A stretch of DNA of 64,000 nt from Dactylonectria macrodidyma (GCA_020744425.1 JAGMUV010000004.1:4092001-4156000), one strand, 5' to 3'. Counted from the first letter of the stretch, positions 22,054-32,975 are shown. Translations and numbers: made by a program. The notes: generated by a model from the letters alone, not told the origin.

Positions 22054-22901
22054 CTAAGCGGCGACTTGTTTTAAATCCCAAATGAGTATGAGAACAAGAT
22101 GGCGGTGCCCACATTACTGTAAACTGCGATGATATAAGAGTGAAGCGAGAGTCGGTTTCCGTCGGGCTTTTCGGTGCATCGGGTGATTGATTACACAATC
22201 ACCGAGAGGCTGCCTAATCAGATCCTGGATCGAGAGAGATGCTTTTCCGTTTTTGGCAGGAGACCGTAGCGTGCCTGTCCGCTTGAAGGATCAGGGCACA
22301 TAATAGCGAGAGAATTGAACTGGGATGTTTCAACTGTGTCATTCTGGACGTGGGAAATGAGTGAATGCGGTGTGAATCAGTTGGCCCTGGTAGTGTTGGA
22401 AACCCCTGTCATGCCTAGAGGGCAAGGCTCAGCTTAGGAGCTTTCAAAGTCTTGGTAGCAAATGCACGAATAGTGAGCTAGCGCATTTCTGCTGTGATTG
22501 TGAGTTGATCAAGAGCGAATCGACCCGAGCGCTTCACGGTTGGAACGTTTGACGCGCTCCACGATGGGGGAAGTGGGAGCATTGAGAGTAATCGATGGTC
22601 AACATCGCAGATCCTAAGTTACGTGATGAACCTCGGGCATTGAGAGGTACCCATGTGTTTTGCAGCACAGGAATGTGTGACATTGAACGTTCCAAGGTTT
22701 GATCTCACCCGTGGCTCCATATGGACATGCGCAACTAACCCGTTGGATCACAGAGGGGCTCAATGTGCAAAGTTTATGCAGGCGAGGTCTTTTTTCATGA
22801 AAGGTCATCCGGTGACATGAACCCCAAGGTAGTAGCCTCAAGGCATCTCTAACTGGCCAAACCTAAATACGACCTAAGGAGGTATCGTGGGACTAGAAAC
22901 A

Positions 22902-22907
22902 TATAAG
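22902..22907 (+). promoter_or_regulatory. TATA-like box of the small secreted protein gene
   Basis: TATAAG about 95 bases upstream of the ATG at 23001. Inferred from position only. Confidence 0.35.
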
Positions 22908-23000
22908 AATTGGCCAGGCTAGTCTGGACTTAGACACCTCGTACTATCCTCTACATCATCTCAGACAGCCTTGTGGATACTCCACGCTACCCTTGAAAGA

Positions 23001-23444
23001 ATGTCTTTCAAACTGATTCTGTCACTTCTGGCCATGTCCCTGACGGGGGCAAACGCAAGGCCACATCCCAAGACGAGATTACTTCCTAATGGAGTTGTAC
23101 TACCTGCTTCACTTTCCAATGCCATTCAAATACCCGATTGCGAGAAATACTTTGACCTTCCCGCAGAGTCTCGATGCTGTGGCGATCAGGTGGAAGGACG
23201 CCCACAGGGAACTTACGACCACCAACTCGCCCGAATGAGTTTTATCTCACCTATCGATGTCGAGACCTGCTACAGCGAGTGCCTCCAGAGAGAAAAGTGT
23301 GTCACGTTTGAGCATAACGGAGGCACGTGCATCCTGTACTCGACGCGGGTGGATAAACTTGGATATAATCCAGCAATCCATACGGAGGGCACTCGACGGA
23401 ACACTCTTTACGATGTGGAGTGCTTTTACTGCAAGGAATCTTGA
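23001..23444 (+). CDS. Small secreted cysteine-rich protein with PAN/Apple-like segment (effector candidate)
   Basis: 147 residues in one exon. The ATG at 23001 starts a clear signal peptide (MSFKLILSLLAMSLTGANA). The mature part carries about nine Cys. The segment CYSECLQREKCVTFEHNGGTC followed by ILYS resembles the core of a PAN/Apple fold, where a helix with paired Cys packs on a sheet and binds protein or carbohydrate. Before it lies a CEKYFDL...SRCCGDQ block I do not recognise. Size, secretion and Cys content fit an apoplastic effector or a wall-associated protein, but nothing here proves host interaction. A TATA-like motif lies upstream. Confidence 0.72.
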   Translation: MSFKLILSLLAMSLTGANARPHPKTRLLPNGVVLPASLSNAIQIPDCEKYFDLPAESRCCGDQVEGRPQGTYDHQLARMSFISPIDVETCYSECLQREKCVTFEHNGGTCILYSTRVDKLGYNPAIHTEGTRRNTLYDVECFYCKES

Positions 23445-23858
23445 TCCCACTAGAGGTACTCGCGCAGCTTGCGAGCCGGAAACAATATGGGCTGGGTGAT
23501 GCTCATCTTGACGTTATACTAGCTACGAGCATGTATTTCGGCATGGAAGAATACTGTCATCGTGGCTAGTGAGCTTAGGCGTTATGACAAGTGTAAGGCC
23601 GATCGATGAAGGATGAGCCCTCTCAGCTAGGCTGATATTCAGCTAGAATTGCCTCTAACAGTGTAATTATCGCCTGCGCTTTTCTTCATCAATTCATCCT
23701 CAATTACATCCCCAGATGTTCTTCCCACTGTACTCCTAACAAGTAAACCATGACTGGAGCAACTTGGTGCCTTCCACACATACCTTGTTCACCCGTGATG
23801 GTTTATGACTTTCTGATCCCCTAGCAGCGCTATATCATACATGCTGGAACGCCTCTTC
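23445..23858. other. Intergenic, convergent 3' ends
   Basis: Lies between the secreted protein gene and the EGF/propeller gene. No coding region seen. Confidence 0.4.
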
Positions 23859-25093
23859 TTAAAACCCCAGACTTCTCTCATACTTTTTCCAGCGTGTTCC
23901 AATAGGTTGAATCAATGTATAGCTCCTTGAAGTGATATTTATATCCTGTACACCGTTAATCAGGTACAGGGGAGTCATATCATCGTCAAAGAAGATCTTC
24001 GGCCTCTCACGCCTGTTCAAGGTCTGAACAGTTCCATCAGTAAAGTTGACCGTTGAGTTGAAAGCTTCCTGCAGCTTGAAGTGCCACGGCCCATTTATGG
24101 ATCGCGCATACATGTGTGCTCCAACACGAGGGTACTTTATCCCTTTCTCCACAATGTCAATCATCCAGTGACCAAGTGCGTGCCAATGTCCGCGCTTGTC
24201 GCGCCACAAGAAAGGGTCCTCAGCCCAGTAAGGCTGATAATCCGAAGTGTTCCAGGGCGCGGTGCTGATGAGTTCATACTCTCCATCAAAGCGATGGGCA
24301 CTATGAATGTTGAGGTCCTCAGCAGCAAGGATTATTTCAGAGGTGCGATGATATCGAGACCAGAGGGGCCAGGGCGCTGGGTTCGTGCCGTTGATAAGAA
24401 CCTCAAAAGGGCTCCATGGCCCTCGAATGTCGTCTGCAGCGGAGACGGAAATGTTGTTCGGCCAATTGTCCCTTGAGGGGTGTTAGTCAGCTCTGAATCA
24501 CCTTGCTAAATAGCATCGTTTCAATTCTCTTTAACCTACTTGGACACCGACTTGCACGACGATAGAGCAGACTCTGGCGCATCAACACCTATTGTGTAAA
24601 GCAGATACTTTTGGTCGGCAGGACTCCAAAAAACGTATGGATTGTGGCGAAAACTTTTCGTGAGGCTCTGCGCGTAATGGTAAGGGCCCCGAGGTCCGGT
24701 TCTCGACTCAGCGCGAATAATGAAGCTGTGCGGTCGCCAACCGCTGAGGCCGCAGCCATGAGCGAATTGGGAGACTATAAGGTGGAATAGCTTGTTATCA
24801 TCCTGATCTTGAATTATTGTTCCTCCCCATGACGAGTTGCCAAAGTCGCGATAGTAAGAGGGGTCTGTAACGTTGGTGTAGTTGTACCCAGTCCATCTGG
24901 TTGCCGGGGCGAGATCGAGCCTGCCACAGTCATCCCCCCACCAGCCAGCATCGCATTTGCAGAACCGTTTCAATCCCACCTGCTTGCAGACACCATTAAG
25001 ACTACAATTTTCGTCGGAGTCGCATGACCAGACCAGTTGAGCAAAATGGAGAAGGGCCAGGAAAGCGGGCCATATCGAACTGATGCGTGTCAT
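23859..25093 (-). CDS. Secreted EGF-like plus GH43-like beta-propeller protein
   Basis: Model: 25093-24540 and 24471-23859, intron 68 nt; 388 residues. The ATG at 25093 gives a signal peptide ending near VWS. An EGF-like module follows directly: CDSDENCSLNGVCKQ...FCKCDAGWWGDDC, with six Cys. The rest (about residues 60-388) reads like a five-bladed propeller related to glycoside hydrolase family 43: GGTIIQDQDDNKLFHLIVS, HNPYVFWSPADQKYLLYTIG, IRGPWSPFEVLING, AEDPFLWRDKRGHWHALGH, RRERPKIFFDDDMTPLYLING. Repeating blade ends are visible. Such EGF/propeller proteins occur across fungi, oomycetes and plants and are mostly uncharacterised; whether it hydrolyses a glycan or only binds one is open. 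Several N-glycosylation sequons fit secretion. Confidence 0.8.
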
Positions 25094-25551
25094 TGGTGGA
25101 ATCCAGTTAAGAGCGATCCTTTCCACGTTTAGAAGCGAGAATCGTATACAAGCAGGTCTAGGAAATGAATATTTGTGTTGGCATCTTCATACTTTCTGTA
25201 GCAGCGCCGCACAGTTAAATACAGCCAAACCCCGGAACCCTTTACCACGAACACGCCAGAACCACGTCATGGGCATCCGTAGCCGAGTGAGTTGATCGCT
25301 TCCCTCGCTCGCGAATCCTCCGTTTCCCGAATCCTTCCTCCTCCCCCACCAAGTCCCTGCAAGTTGACTGTCCAATTAGGCTAATGAGGTGTGGTCTATC
25401 CCCGCACCTTTATCTTCAAGTCTTGGCCCGTGGCGTTGAGGGCCGTTAGACTAGAAATTATCCGACGGCTGACTTTGCTTGGTTGTGAAATACCCGGGCG
25501 GTATGTATAAGAGCAAATTCCACTCAAGGCTAGGGTGGAGTTCTAAGTCAT
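25094..25551. other. Intergenic region
   Basis: 5' flank of the EGF/propeller gene and 3' flank of the M50-like gene, which lie in tandem on the minus strand. No gene seen. Confidence 0.4.
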
Positions 25552-26622
25552 TCATTCTATGCTGCTACGTTGGCGGTGACCATCCCTGATTTCCCTGGAG
25601 CCGCTCAGCGCAATCTGGGATGGAGTCTGTCCCTCCCACTCAGCCAGAATCCGGCGAGTATATCCGTACATCAACCACACCCCGTACAGATACAGCCCTA
25701 ACAAGGGTACCCAGAGCACGTAGGAGACTATCAACATTGTATGCTCGGATGCTCCAGTAACACTGCTCCACCAACCTGGCCCATCCATATTTATGCTCCA
25801 AGTGAAAATGATGGTCCGCCCCGGGATCCAGCCGTAGAAGATCTCGTTGAGCAGATCGGCCTGGACAATGCGTATGCAGAAGGCGTAGAGGATGCGGGTA
25901 GAGCCGGGAATGCTCGTGTGTAGGTGGTTAAGGAAAGCTCTTTCAGGGACGAACAAGACGAGCGGGGCTCTCGTGACAGCAATAATGAGTCTTGTTTTCC
26001 ACTTGCTCCGTGATTCAACCACAGGTCCCCAAGGGACAAGAAACGCCATGACTACCACCATGATACACGTGAAGGTGGCGTATGTAAGAACAAGGCCGAA
26101 CAGCGGTCCAGCAAAGAGGAACCATGCTTGGCGATTCCCACCGTAGCAAGCTTTTTCAAATTCGATATATTCGGCGGGGTACTTGCTGGTGTCGTTCCCG
26201 AACTCTTTATAGACGGTTCCGTCGGAGAGGATCGAAGGTGGAACTTGGGCGGCCTGGGAGGTGCGATAGAGGGAATGGTAGAAATACCCGGGGTAGACGT
26301 TGTATGCTATCTCTCCGACCGACGTGTTACGGTTCTTTGGGGCTCATAGTTAGTGCACAGTCTAGGCGTTCTCGGAAAGAGATTAGTGGCATTCGGAGCC
26401 TCCTGGGCTCTGAATGTATGACAGATGGGAAAATCGACCTACATAAGACTCATACTCTCCCAGAGACACCAAGGCTGAGCTTCCGGGACAATAATTGATG
26501 AAGGCGACGGCATGGCCTGTTTCATGAACGAAATCATGCCACATGGGCCAAACGAAAACGGTAGCGTAGAAGAGGAGGACAGATCCCAGGATCCTCAACG
26601 CCGTGCCCTTGACAATGTTCAT
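25552..26622 (-). CDS. Multi-pass membrane metalloprotease-like protein (M50-type HExGH motif)
   Basis: Model: 26622-26443 and 26334-25552; intron 108 nt (donor GTAGGT, acceptor CCAAAG, first AG after the branch point skipped); 320 residues. HETGHAVAF at about residues 34-42 lies at the end of a hydrophobic N-terminal stretch, matching the zinc-binding HExxH of site-2-protease/M50 families. Later GPLFGLVLTY fits the second core helix. LLNEIFYGWIPG near residue 220 is where M50 proteins have their N/D-containing third-ligand loop, although a canonical DG pair is not seen there. Four to five membrane segments are predicted, with an acidic C-terminal tail. Inferred role: intramembrane protease or a catalytically altered relative. 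Substrate unknown. Confidence 0.65.
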
Positions 26623-27167
26623 CGATGCTGAGCGGCGCTAAGGCATATATGAGATTGATATCTTCCGGCAGTTGATATCAAAGATCGGAGTCGGGGATGG
26701 GTAGTGGAAAAAACAAAGACAGGCCTCGAATGTCCTTTTTATGTAGAGCTGCAAGTTACACTAGTACGGAGGGCATCTAATGAAACGGGCTGGGGCCGGT
26801 CGTTCTGCGGCGGTCTTGTTTAGGGAGGTTGTCAATTCATAGACCCCCCCATATCGGCCCCCCTTGTTGTTTTTCCTGGCCGTTTTAGGGTTTCCAGGCA
26901 GCCGTTTAAATTAGTCCCGAGTAGGCACATCTCTTCATAGGTCCGTTTCGTTCCTCATGGGCTTGTCTCGTATCAGCTGGAGATTCTCGTATTTTTATTT
27001 TCTCGCACATGCCTCTTGTTGTCGCACACTGCCTGCGGGCGCTTGACAAGTCTGTGGCAGGCTGCTCAGCCTCCCGCTGCGCCTCTTAGGCCTACGTACT
27101 TCTCAGTGCGTAATGATGGCGCTTAGTAGAGAATTGCTAGAAGCATGAACAACTTTTTAGGAATAGG
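26623..27167. other. Intergenic region left of the transposon
   Basis: Promoter flank of the M50-like gene. No coding region. The transposon target TA starts at 27168. Confidence 0.45.
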
Positions 27168-27169
27168 TA

Positions 27170-27216
27170 ACGTATGTGATAAGCGAGTGTCCCGGATAAG
27201 CGAGTGTCCCATAAAT
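27170..27216 (+). repeat. Left terminal inverted repeat
   Basis: 47 bases identical to the reverse complement of 28983-29029. Inside it the 15-mer ATAAGCGAGTGTCCC occurs twice in direct orientation, a likely double transposase-binding site. Confidence 0.95.
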
Positions 27217-27290
27217 TCTAACCTTTAAGACAGGATCGAAGATAAAAACATAATAACGCATTCAATCAATCTAGTTTAATCGCTATACTC

Positions 27291-28931
27291 TTATTTAGAC
27301 GTCTCAATAATAACCTCACAGGTTCTCGTATTATGACCGGTCTTTCCGCACGTTCTACAGCGCCTTTCCCTCGGTCGCGCTAACCCTCCTCGGCCACCAC
27401 TTCTCGATAATTCGGCCTCTATCTGCGTATTGATATCCATCTGATCAATCGCTTCCCTCCCCTTATCTAGAGTTATCTTCCCTCTATTCTGCAGGCGGGT
27501 TCTTTTTGCTCTGCGCTGCTTGCTAAGGGCCTTATTTGACTGTCGAAGGATCTGCATCTCAGACTTTAATAATACTATCTCATGCATTATTGCCTTCATT
27601 CCCTTAGTCAATGACTTAATAGCCTTAAGAATAGATGCCGGGGAGCTACTCTAATGCCTTTTAATTCGTCTTTTAAGGTATTCAGACTGAGAGCTAGCTT
27701 TGAGAACTGTCTTAGGGGTCTTTGAGACCTAAGGGTCCGGGAGGCTGGCCTCCTCCTTGATAGGCGTTGGAGTCCGTAGCTATATATTAAGCTTTGATAT
27801 GACACTTTCTGGGTCTAAAGGAATAAGTCCGGCTCCTCTAAAACCTCCCTTAATATTGCTTTTTATTATAGTGGCTTGATAGGCAGCGTAAAAGGCTGGG
27901 AAGAACTCGGTCTTTGAAACGTGGGTTATAGAGCATCTAATCAACTGCTCAATTTCTTGACCGTAGGCTTTCTTAAGCGGCCTAAAGCACCTGATATTAA
28001 GAGGCTGAATTAGATGAGATAAGTGAGGCGGCATATAAAGCGTAATAATATAATTATCTTCATAATATTTCTTAAAGTCAACCGAGTGATGACTTTCATG
28101 CCCATCGAGGATCAGAAGACGATAGCGACCGGTTGAGCGGGCCTTTGTGTACTGATTAAAGTGCTTTAGCCACTCAAGACCTGTCTTATTATCAGTCCAG
28201 CCATTTTGAGTCGTAGCGATAGCCTAATCGCCTGGGAGGTTGCTTTCTTGGTACTAGTTGGCGAGGTGATATTAGCCCACAACTACGATAAACGGCTAAA
28301 TCGCCCAGCCTTCCGCATTAATTGCCTGAATGACTATAACCCATTCCCGGTTTCTAGGCTAGACTGATTTTAGGTTTCTACGCCTTTCTACGCCTGTAAT
28401 AACCATTCCGCTTATAATAAGGCCTATTATAAAGCTAGTCTCGTTAAAGTTATAAATGTCAGCAAGGTCGATACTATATTTCGCGATTATATTCTTTATA
28501 AGCCTAAACTAGTTATGAATAATGGCCGGATCTTCGCATTTAGCCTTCTGATAGTCGTATTTACGAAAAAAACGCGTCTTAAGCTCTTGGTGTCGCCTGA
28601 CGAAGTTAGAAGCCCAGCGCTTGCTGACAGGTGATGCGTCGCGGTCGGCGAGCAGTCGGTTAGCCATTTCTTTAATACCACGCAGTCGCGGGGGAAACCC
28701 TCGCGAATCCAGGTCGAGAATGAACTGAATAATGATCTGTTCCTCTAGATCAGACAGCTTGCGTGATTTAGTGATGGTATCGCGTTGAGAAAGAATGCCC
28801 TTCTGTCGGCGACCAAGCTTTTTTTTACAGACTTGGTAGATTGATGCGGCGCGTTGAATGCTTAGTTTTGGGTCATTTTGAAGGGCTTGAAGAGCAAGAA
28901 GGATATTTGCCTCTTCATTTAATTGAGACAT
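27291..28931 (-). pseudogene. Fot1/pogo transposase, inactivated by RIP-type mutations
   Basis: Starts MSQLNEEANILLALQALQ (HTH_psq/CENP-B region). The frame can be followed to a zinc knuckle CRTCGKTGHNTRTC near 27320. In-frame stops lie at 28509-28511, 28359-28361, 28296-28298, 28272-28274, 28254-28256 and 28224-28226. Context suggests TGG to TAG and CAG/CAA to TAG/TAA. Catalytic motifs: expected NFDETGF reads NFNETSF; DGHESH is intact; expected QPLDVGCF reads QPLNIRCF. All are G-to-A or C-to-T changes, the signature of repeat-induced point mutation. A further stop cluster lies between the DDE core and the knuckle. Confidence 0.92.
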
Positions 28932-28982
28932 CTTGGATGGTTGAGATATTGATGATCGGATGAAAAGTGAAGAGGTTGAAGG

Positions 28983-29029
28983 ATTTATGGGACACTCGCT
29001 TATCCGGGACACTCGCTTATCACATACGT
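28983..29029 (-). repeat. Right terminal inverted repeat
   Basis: Perfect inverted copy of 27170-27216, ending next to the TA at 29030-29031. Confidence 0.95.
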
Positions 29030-29031
29030 TA

Positions 29032-29581
29032 TATTCTTAAAGGATAGTCTTGTATTAAATATGTATGCAAACTAGTTGCTGCTCATTCCACGGTCTGCTT
29101 GAAGACGGCCCGGCTAGCAAAATGGTCCGGCTGGTGTATGAATAGCCCAGAGTGATTGCCGTGCCCGCGTTAGAACGCACCACCATTGGAACTTGGAGGT
29201 TACTGCATACGATATAAGGTCGGTGTAGTTGCCCGATTTTGCCTTCTGCTCGGTTATAAAATTACAAAACGAAATTTCATTCAACGATGACCTGATGAAA
29301 GTTGACTCCGAGGATCAGGCGGATGATATTCAATGGACTCCAATGATGATTGAAATTTCCAAATGCTATCGAGAGGCGATCGCTAATTGATTCTACTACC
29401 TCTCTTGGTAGCTGTATGGACGAAAAGGGGTCATTTATAGAGAGTTCTTTCACCAATATACATATTTCTCTTTTCTTGAGTAGAAGAATCGCCTCCGCAT
29501 ATACCTAAAACTCCGATGGGGATATTGGATATTGACCATAAGAACGGAACCGGTCAAGGCCGATCGGGTATAATGCTTCGT
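29032..29581. other. Intergenic region right of the transposon
   Basis: No coding region or repeat recognised; somewhat AT-rich. Confidence 0.4.
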
Positions 29582-30313
29582 CTATTCCACTGTATGGAAT
29601 CTTTTCACATGCCTAGACATATTATCCTCACGACTATTGCTAATCTTGGCAGTACAGTAAGGGCAGATTAAGGTCTCCCCAGCGATGCCTAGCACCTCGG
29701 CAAGAGACGGGTGGGCAACGCGAACGTGATCCGTCATATCATTCTGCTCCGCCTTCTCTATTTTGCATCCGGGGCACTGAACAGGCTTAAAATGATTTCG
29801 AGCATGTTTCCTAACTGTGTCAGTGCCTAACCTCAAATGCTTTGAATGTGCTCCTTACTTAAGTTTGCTCGGGAGGTTATAAGACTTTTTGGGATTCTGT
29901 TTGCAATATTCATACGTGCAAAAGTATTTTCCATCTTGTGACTGGCCTTGATATAAGCTGGTCGGGGGCAATTCCTTTTCTTGGAAGAGTTGACCAGCGC
30001 GCAATTGACGAAATGGTCGGCTTATAGCCCCGCCGCTCCCGCTCCAAGTCTCAGAGCTGTCACCATTCATAATATGGTTATGCCCGTTAAATGACGTTTG
30101 ATCATGAGTTCTGGCCGCAAAGTTGCCTGTGCCAGCTGCCTCGGGTTGGAGAGACTAATGCCGCTCACCCTGATTAACGCCCATAGATCGGCCAGTTTCT
30201 TCTGAGTAGCTTGATCCCGTCAAGACCTCGAGGTCTCGCAATGAGACGAATTGCGGGGGCGCAAAATCGATGTCCAGCAGTTGTTCATCCATGTTGGTGG
30301 AGGTGTCTTCCAT
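29582..30313 (-). CDS. Small C2H2-like zinc-finger protein
   Basis: Model: 30313-30169, about 30126-29859, 29810-29582; 213 residues. ATG at 30313 (MEDTSTNMDEQLLDIDF). The 48 nt second intron is well supported: its removal joins CTYEYCKQN...LPSKLKKHARNHFKPVQCPGC, giving a C2H2-like LxxHxRNH pattern. A second pair follows, CPGCKI...MTDHVRVAH, then CPYCTAKISNS...MSRHVKRFH. The first intron is only 42 nt in my model, so that join is less certain. An acidic/hydrophobic N-terminus precedes the fingers. Probably a nuclear DNA-binding or protein-binding factor of a fungal family; target unknown. It sits 0.55 kb from the decayed transposon but shows no RIP-like damage itself. Confidence 0.65.
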
Positions 30314-31285
30314 TGTAGCACTTCTCGGCGATTCGAACCTCTTTGTAAGGGCAACTATTTATTGAACTCAAGGATCCTTGGTTTGGACCTGTCAGACAGC
30401 ATCCTTGGGAACTTTTAGTAATTCGGACGGTGAGCATACTGGAAACCAAGGTGACCCCCCCTGGACCCTTGCATCGGAATCAAACCGATTCTAGCCGCTG
30501 GGATCAAGTTGAGATTGGGAGCTGTTGATTTCTTCCCCAGCTCTAAAGTGAAGAGGGGAACTGGGGAACCATAAATAAGTTTAGCCCAAAGCGGATGCGC
30601 TCACATCAATTTTATAGCCTCTATTCCTTATCATTATTCTGTGTGAGTCCCCGCATTCAATCTGTGATGGAAATTACAATTTGCTGGTGATCGAACTGGG
30701 TGGACGAGCATGGAAGCATGGGCGGCGAATCACGTTATGGGATGCATGAGGCCTGCCACTATGTCAAAACGGTTGGAAGCAGGATGACGTGGACAGACAA
30801 TGTCGATAATCTCTCAGTTGGTAAACATGCATAAGCCACAGTAATGCACGAGGAGGCCTACCATCCCCATCACGTAATCAGAGGGTCGAATTGATGCTGA
30901 GCCTATCACATTGATTGCCTAGCATTGTCTACCATCCAGACCACACCTGCTCTTCACTCTCTGTCCCGGGACGCAGGCTGGAGAGTTTCATTCTTTTCTT
31001 CCATGAATGAATAAAATGTCAAACCGACCTTGACTCCGAATCTCTGGCCACAAGTTACAGCACCTAATCTCAACAGTACAGAGAACGCACAAAGTCACCT
31101 CAAAGGCGTTCCAGCCCGAGACACAGCTGCAGAGCTGTGTTTTTTTGACCTCGTGATAGCAGCAACTCGCCCTTGATGGAGCGGACAGCCAACTCAGTAG
31201 TAGTAGTAGACACAGCTACAGAGATGAGCATGCAGTCCACTCCTTCTAGCTATTCGATAGGCAGGCTAACACCACGAAGCCGACC
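30314..31285. other. Divergent promoter region
   Basis: Between the zinc-finger gene and the deaminase-like gene, likely carrying both promoters. Contains a short TAG microsatellite near 31197. No gene seen. Confidence 0.4.
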
Positions 31286-32975
31286 ATGAACCTCTCAAAG
31301 TGGTTGCTCTTACACCAGCATTGGTGAGGCAATTCTACCCGACCCTCCTTCTCCTCGTCCGCCTCGCAGCCGTCCATCCATACAGGAGAAGTGCGCAAGA
31401 GCCCGTTCTTGATCTCACGACTGGCCTCGAGCCGCTTTTTCGCGACTTTGTGTCCAAACTAGCTTTCCTTTGTTGTACTGTGCCTGGCGGTTCTGCGGTC
31501 GCAGCTTGCGCGATATTGCAGCTACCGGAAGGCGTTCAGTATGTTTTCGGCTTCAATAACCAGACTAGCAGCGAACTGGAATACAAACGATGCGAAATAA
31601 CCCGTATTCTTAACATGCTCCGCTCTCCCCTCCCGGCAGCAGACTCGGAGAAAGCAGCACTCCACCGACAAATTCTGACCGCAGCGCTTACATTTTCCGA
31701 AATCCGTATCAAGGCGTATTTAAGATCTCTTGGAACTCAGCTTCAGCTCTGTGTGCAGGCTTGTGAGCGAGAAGACACCACTGAAGGTAATAGTTGCCGA
31801 AACTAGTCGGATCTTCGCATGCTAAGAGAGAATAGCCCACGTAATCAAGCGGGCCTTGTTGGCCCTCATTCAAAATCTGGAGCCATGTTTTGAAAAACGT
31901 CCTGAGACACTGAAGGAATCAGGTCAGTCGTTATACTAGGTGATGATGATTGGAAATCATGAACTAATACCGAGGCTTCCTAGTGAGCATCGATGCAGTG
32001 CTTAATTTGATTGAATCGATAGGCCAGCTTTTCAAGTCGGATACGTTCGTCCTTGTGGGACCCCGTTTAGCTCGAGAAGAAAATTTAATGTCAGCGAGAC
32101 ATTGGTCAGACTGCATTCACGCTGCTGGACGCTTGCTCTCTTACAGACGAACGGTTGACGTGATGCTCTTGGTGGCTAGCACTTGGCCGCAACTCTTCGA
32201 TGAGTTTCAGATTTGCATGATACCGTCAAGCTTGGGTATATCGGACGCACTCCGAGGCCCACCGTTGACTGCTGAGCAAATCGTGAGGAAAACGACTAGT
32301 GACCAAGGACTCCTCGGTCGTTTGAGCGAACAACTCCAACAGCTTTCTACCCATGACCTTGACGGCGATATCAGGGAGATTTGGTCTCATGCACCTAAGC
32401 CGATTGTGCACGCCGAAATCCTCGTCCACCACTGGCTAGAAAACACACGAGGAGGAATCCGACCGGAACGCTTCTTCAACCGCTGGAAGTTTATTGGATC
32501 CAGTAAACCACCCTGCAAGCTTTGTTCTTATTTTTTCGGCGAGTACCCGACGGATGTACAGGTTCGCCCGTCCCACCAGAATGTTTATTTCCCATGGAGA
32601 ATGCCGAACGTATACGAACATCAGGGGAACGATGCCGCGCTTACACGGATGAGGGTGATGGGCAGGATCAAGACCCGCATTTGCGCAGACATAGCACGAA
32701 TATTATCCGAGAGGCTATCGGATGGGCGACCTCACGACTCTAGTGCCTACGCAACACTTGCCCCCTGTAGAATGCCAGGCACAGATGGTGGACCACCTGC
32801 TGAAACAGCGACAGGTTTGTCCTTGAGTTCATTGAGGATCTCGGAACGGGAAGTTGTAACTGCATTTCACCAACGGTCAGCTGATGCGACAAATGAAGCA
32901 GCCGAGGAAGAGGACGAAGTGTTGCTTTTTCAAGGCAGGTCGTCTATGACGGGTCCTAAAGATAACAGACAATAA
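31286..32975 (+). CDS. OTT_1508-like deaminase-fold protein
   Basis: Model: 31286-31323, 31386-31786, 31836-31922, 31984-32975; 505 residues, phases consistent. The 62 nt first intron joins MNLSKWLLLHQHW to RSAQEPVLDLT; no other in-frame ATG is available. The helical N-terminal two thirds are not recognised. The C-terminal part has HAEILVHHWLE near residue 338 and SKPPCKLCSYFF about 30 residues later: the H-A-E plus PCxxC zinc-binding pair of cytidine-deaminase-like folds, in the spacing of the fungal OTT_1508-like family. The last 70 residues are acidic and probably disordered. Members are numerous and variable in filamentous fungi and uncharacterised. Comparative work has linked related deaminases to toxin or immunity-type roles. 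The active residues look intact, so it may be an active deaminase; the substrate is unknown. Confidence 0.78.

Larger units (their letters stand above)
22000..23000. other. Divergent promoter region
   Basis: Separates the MFS gene (minus) from the small secreted protein gene (plus), so it should carry both promoters. No gene is supported inside. TATA-like motifs are present at both ends. Confidence 0.45.
27170..29029 (-). mobile_element. Fot1/pogo-type (Tc1/mariner superfamily) DNA transposon, structurally complete but decayed
   Basis: 1860 bp bounded by perfect 47 bp terminal inverted repeats and flanked by TA on both sides (27168-27169 and 29030-29031), the target duplication of Tc1/mariner elements. 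It holds one transposase frame on the minus strand with a psq/CENP-B-type N-terminus, a DDE/D core and a C-terminal CCHC zinc knuckle, the architecture of fungal Fot1/Pot2-type elements. Six in-frame stops and two lost catalytic Asp show it cannot make its own transposase. The intact ends could still be mobilised in trans. Confidence 0.95.

Noticed and set aside
30325..30345. tRNA B-box-like sequence (GGTTCGAATC on the minus strand)
   Set aside because: No T-stem pairing on the flanks and no A-box at the right distance. It lies just upstream of the zinc-finger gene ATG.
31197..31210. TAG microsatellite
   Set aside because: Only about five units, so not notable.
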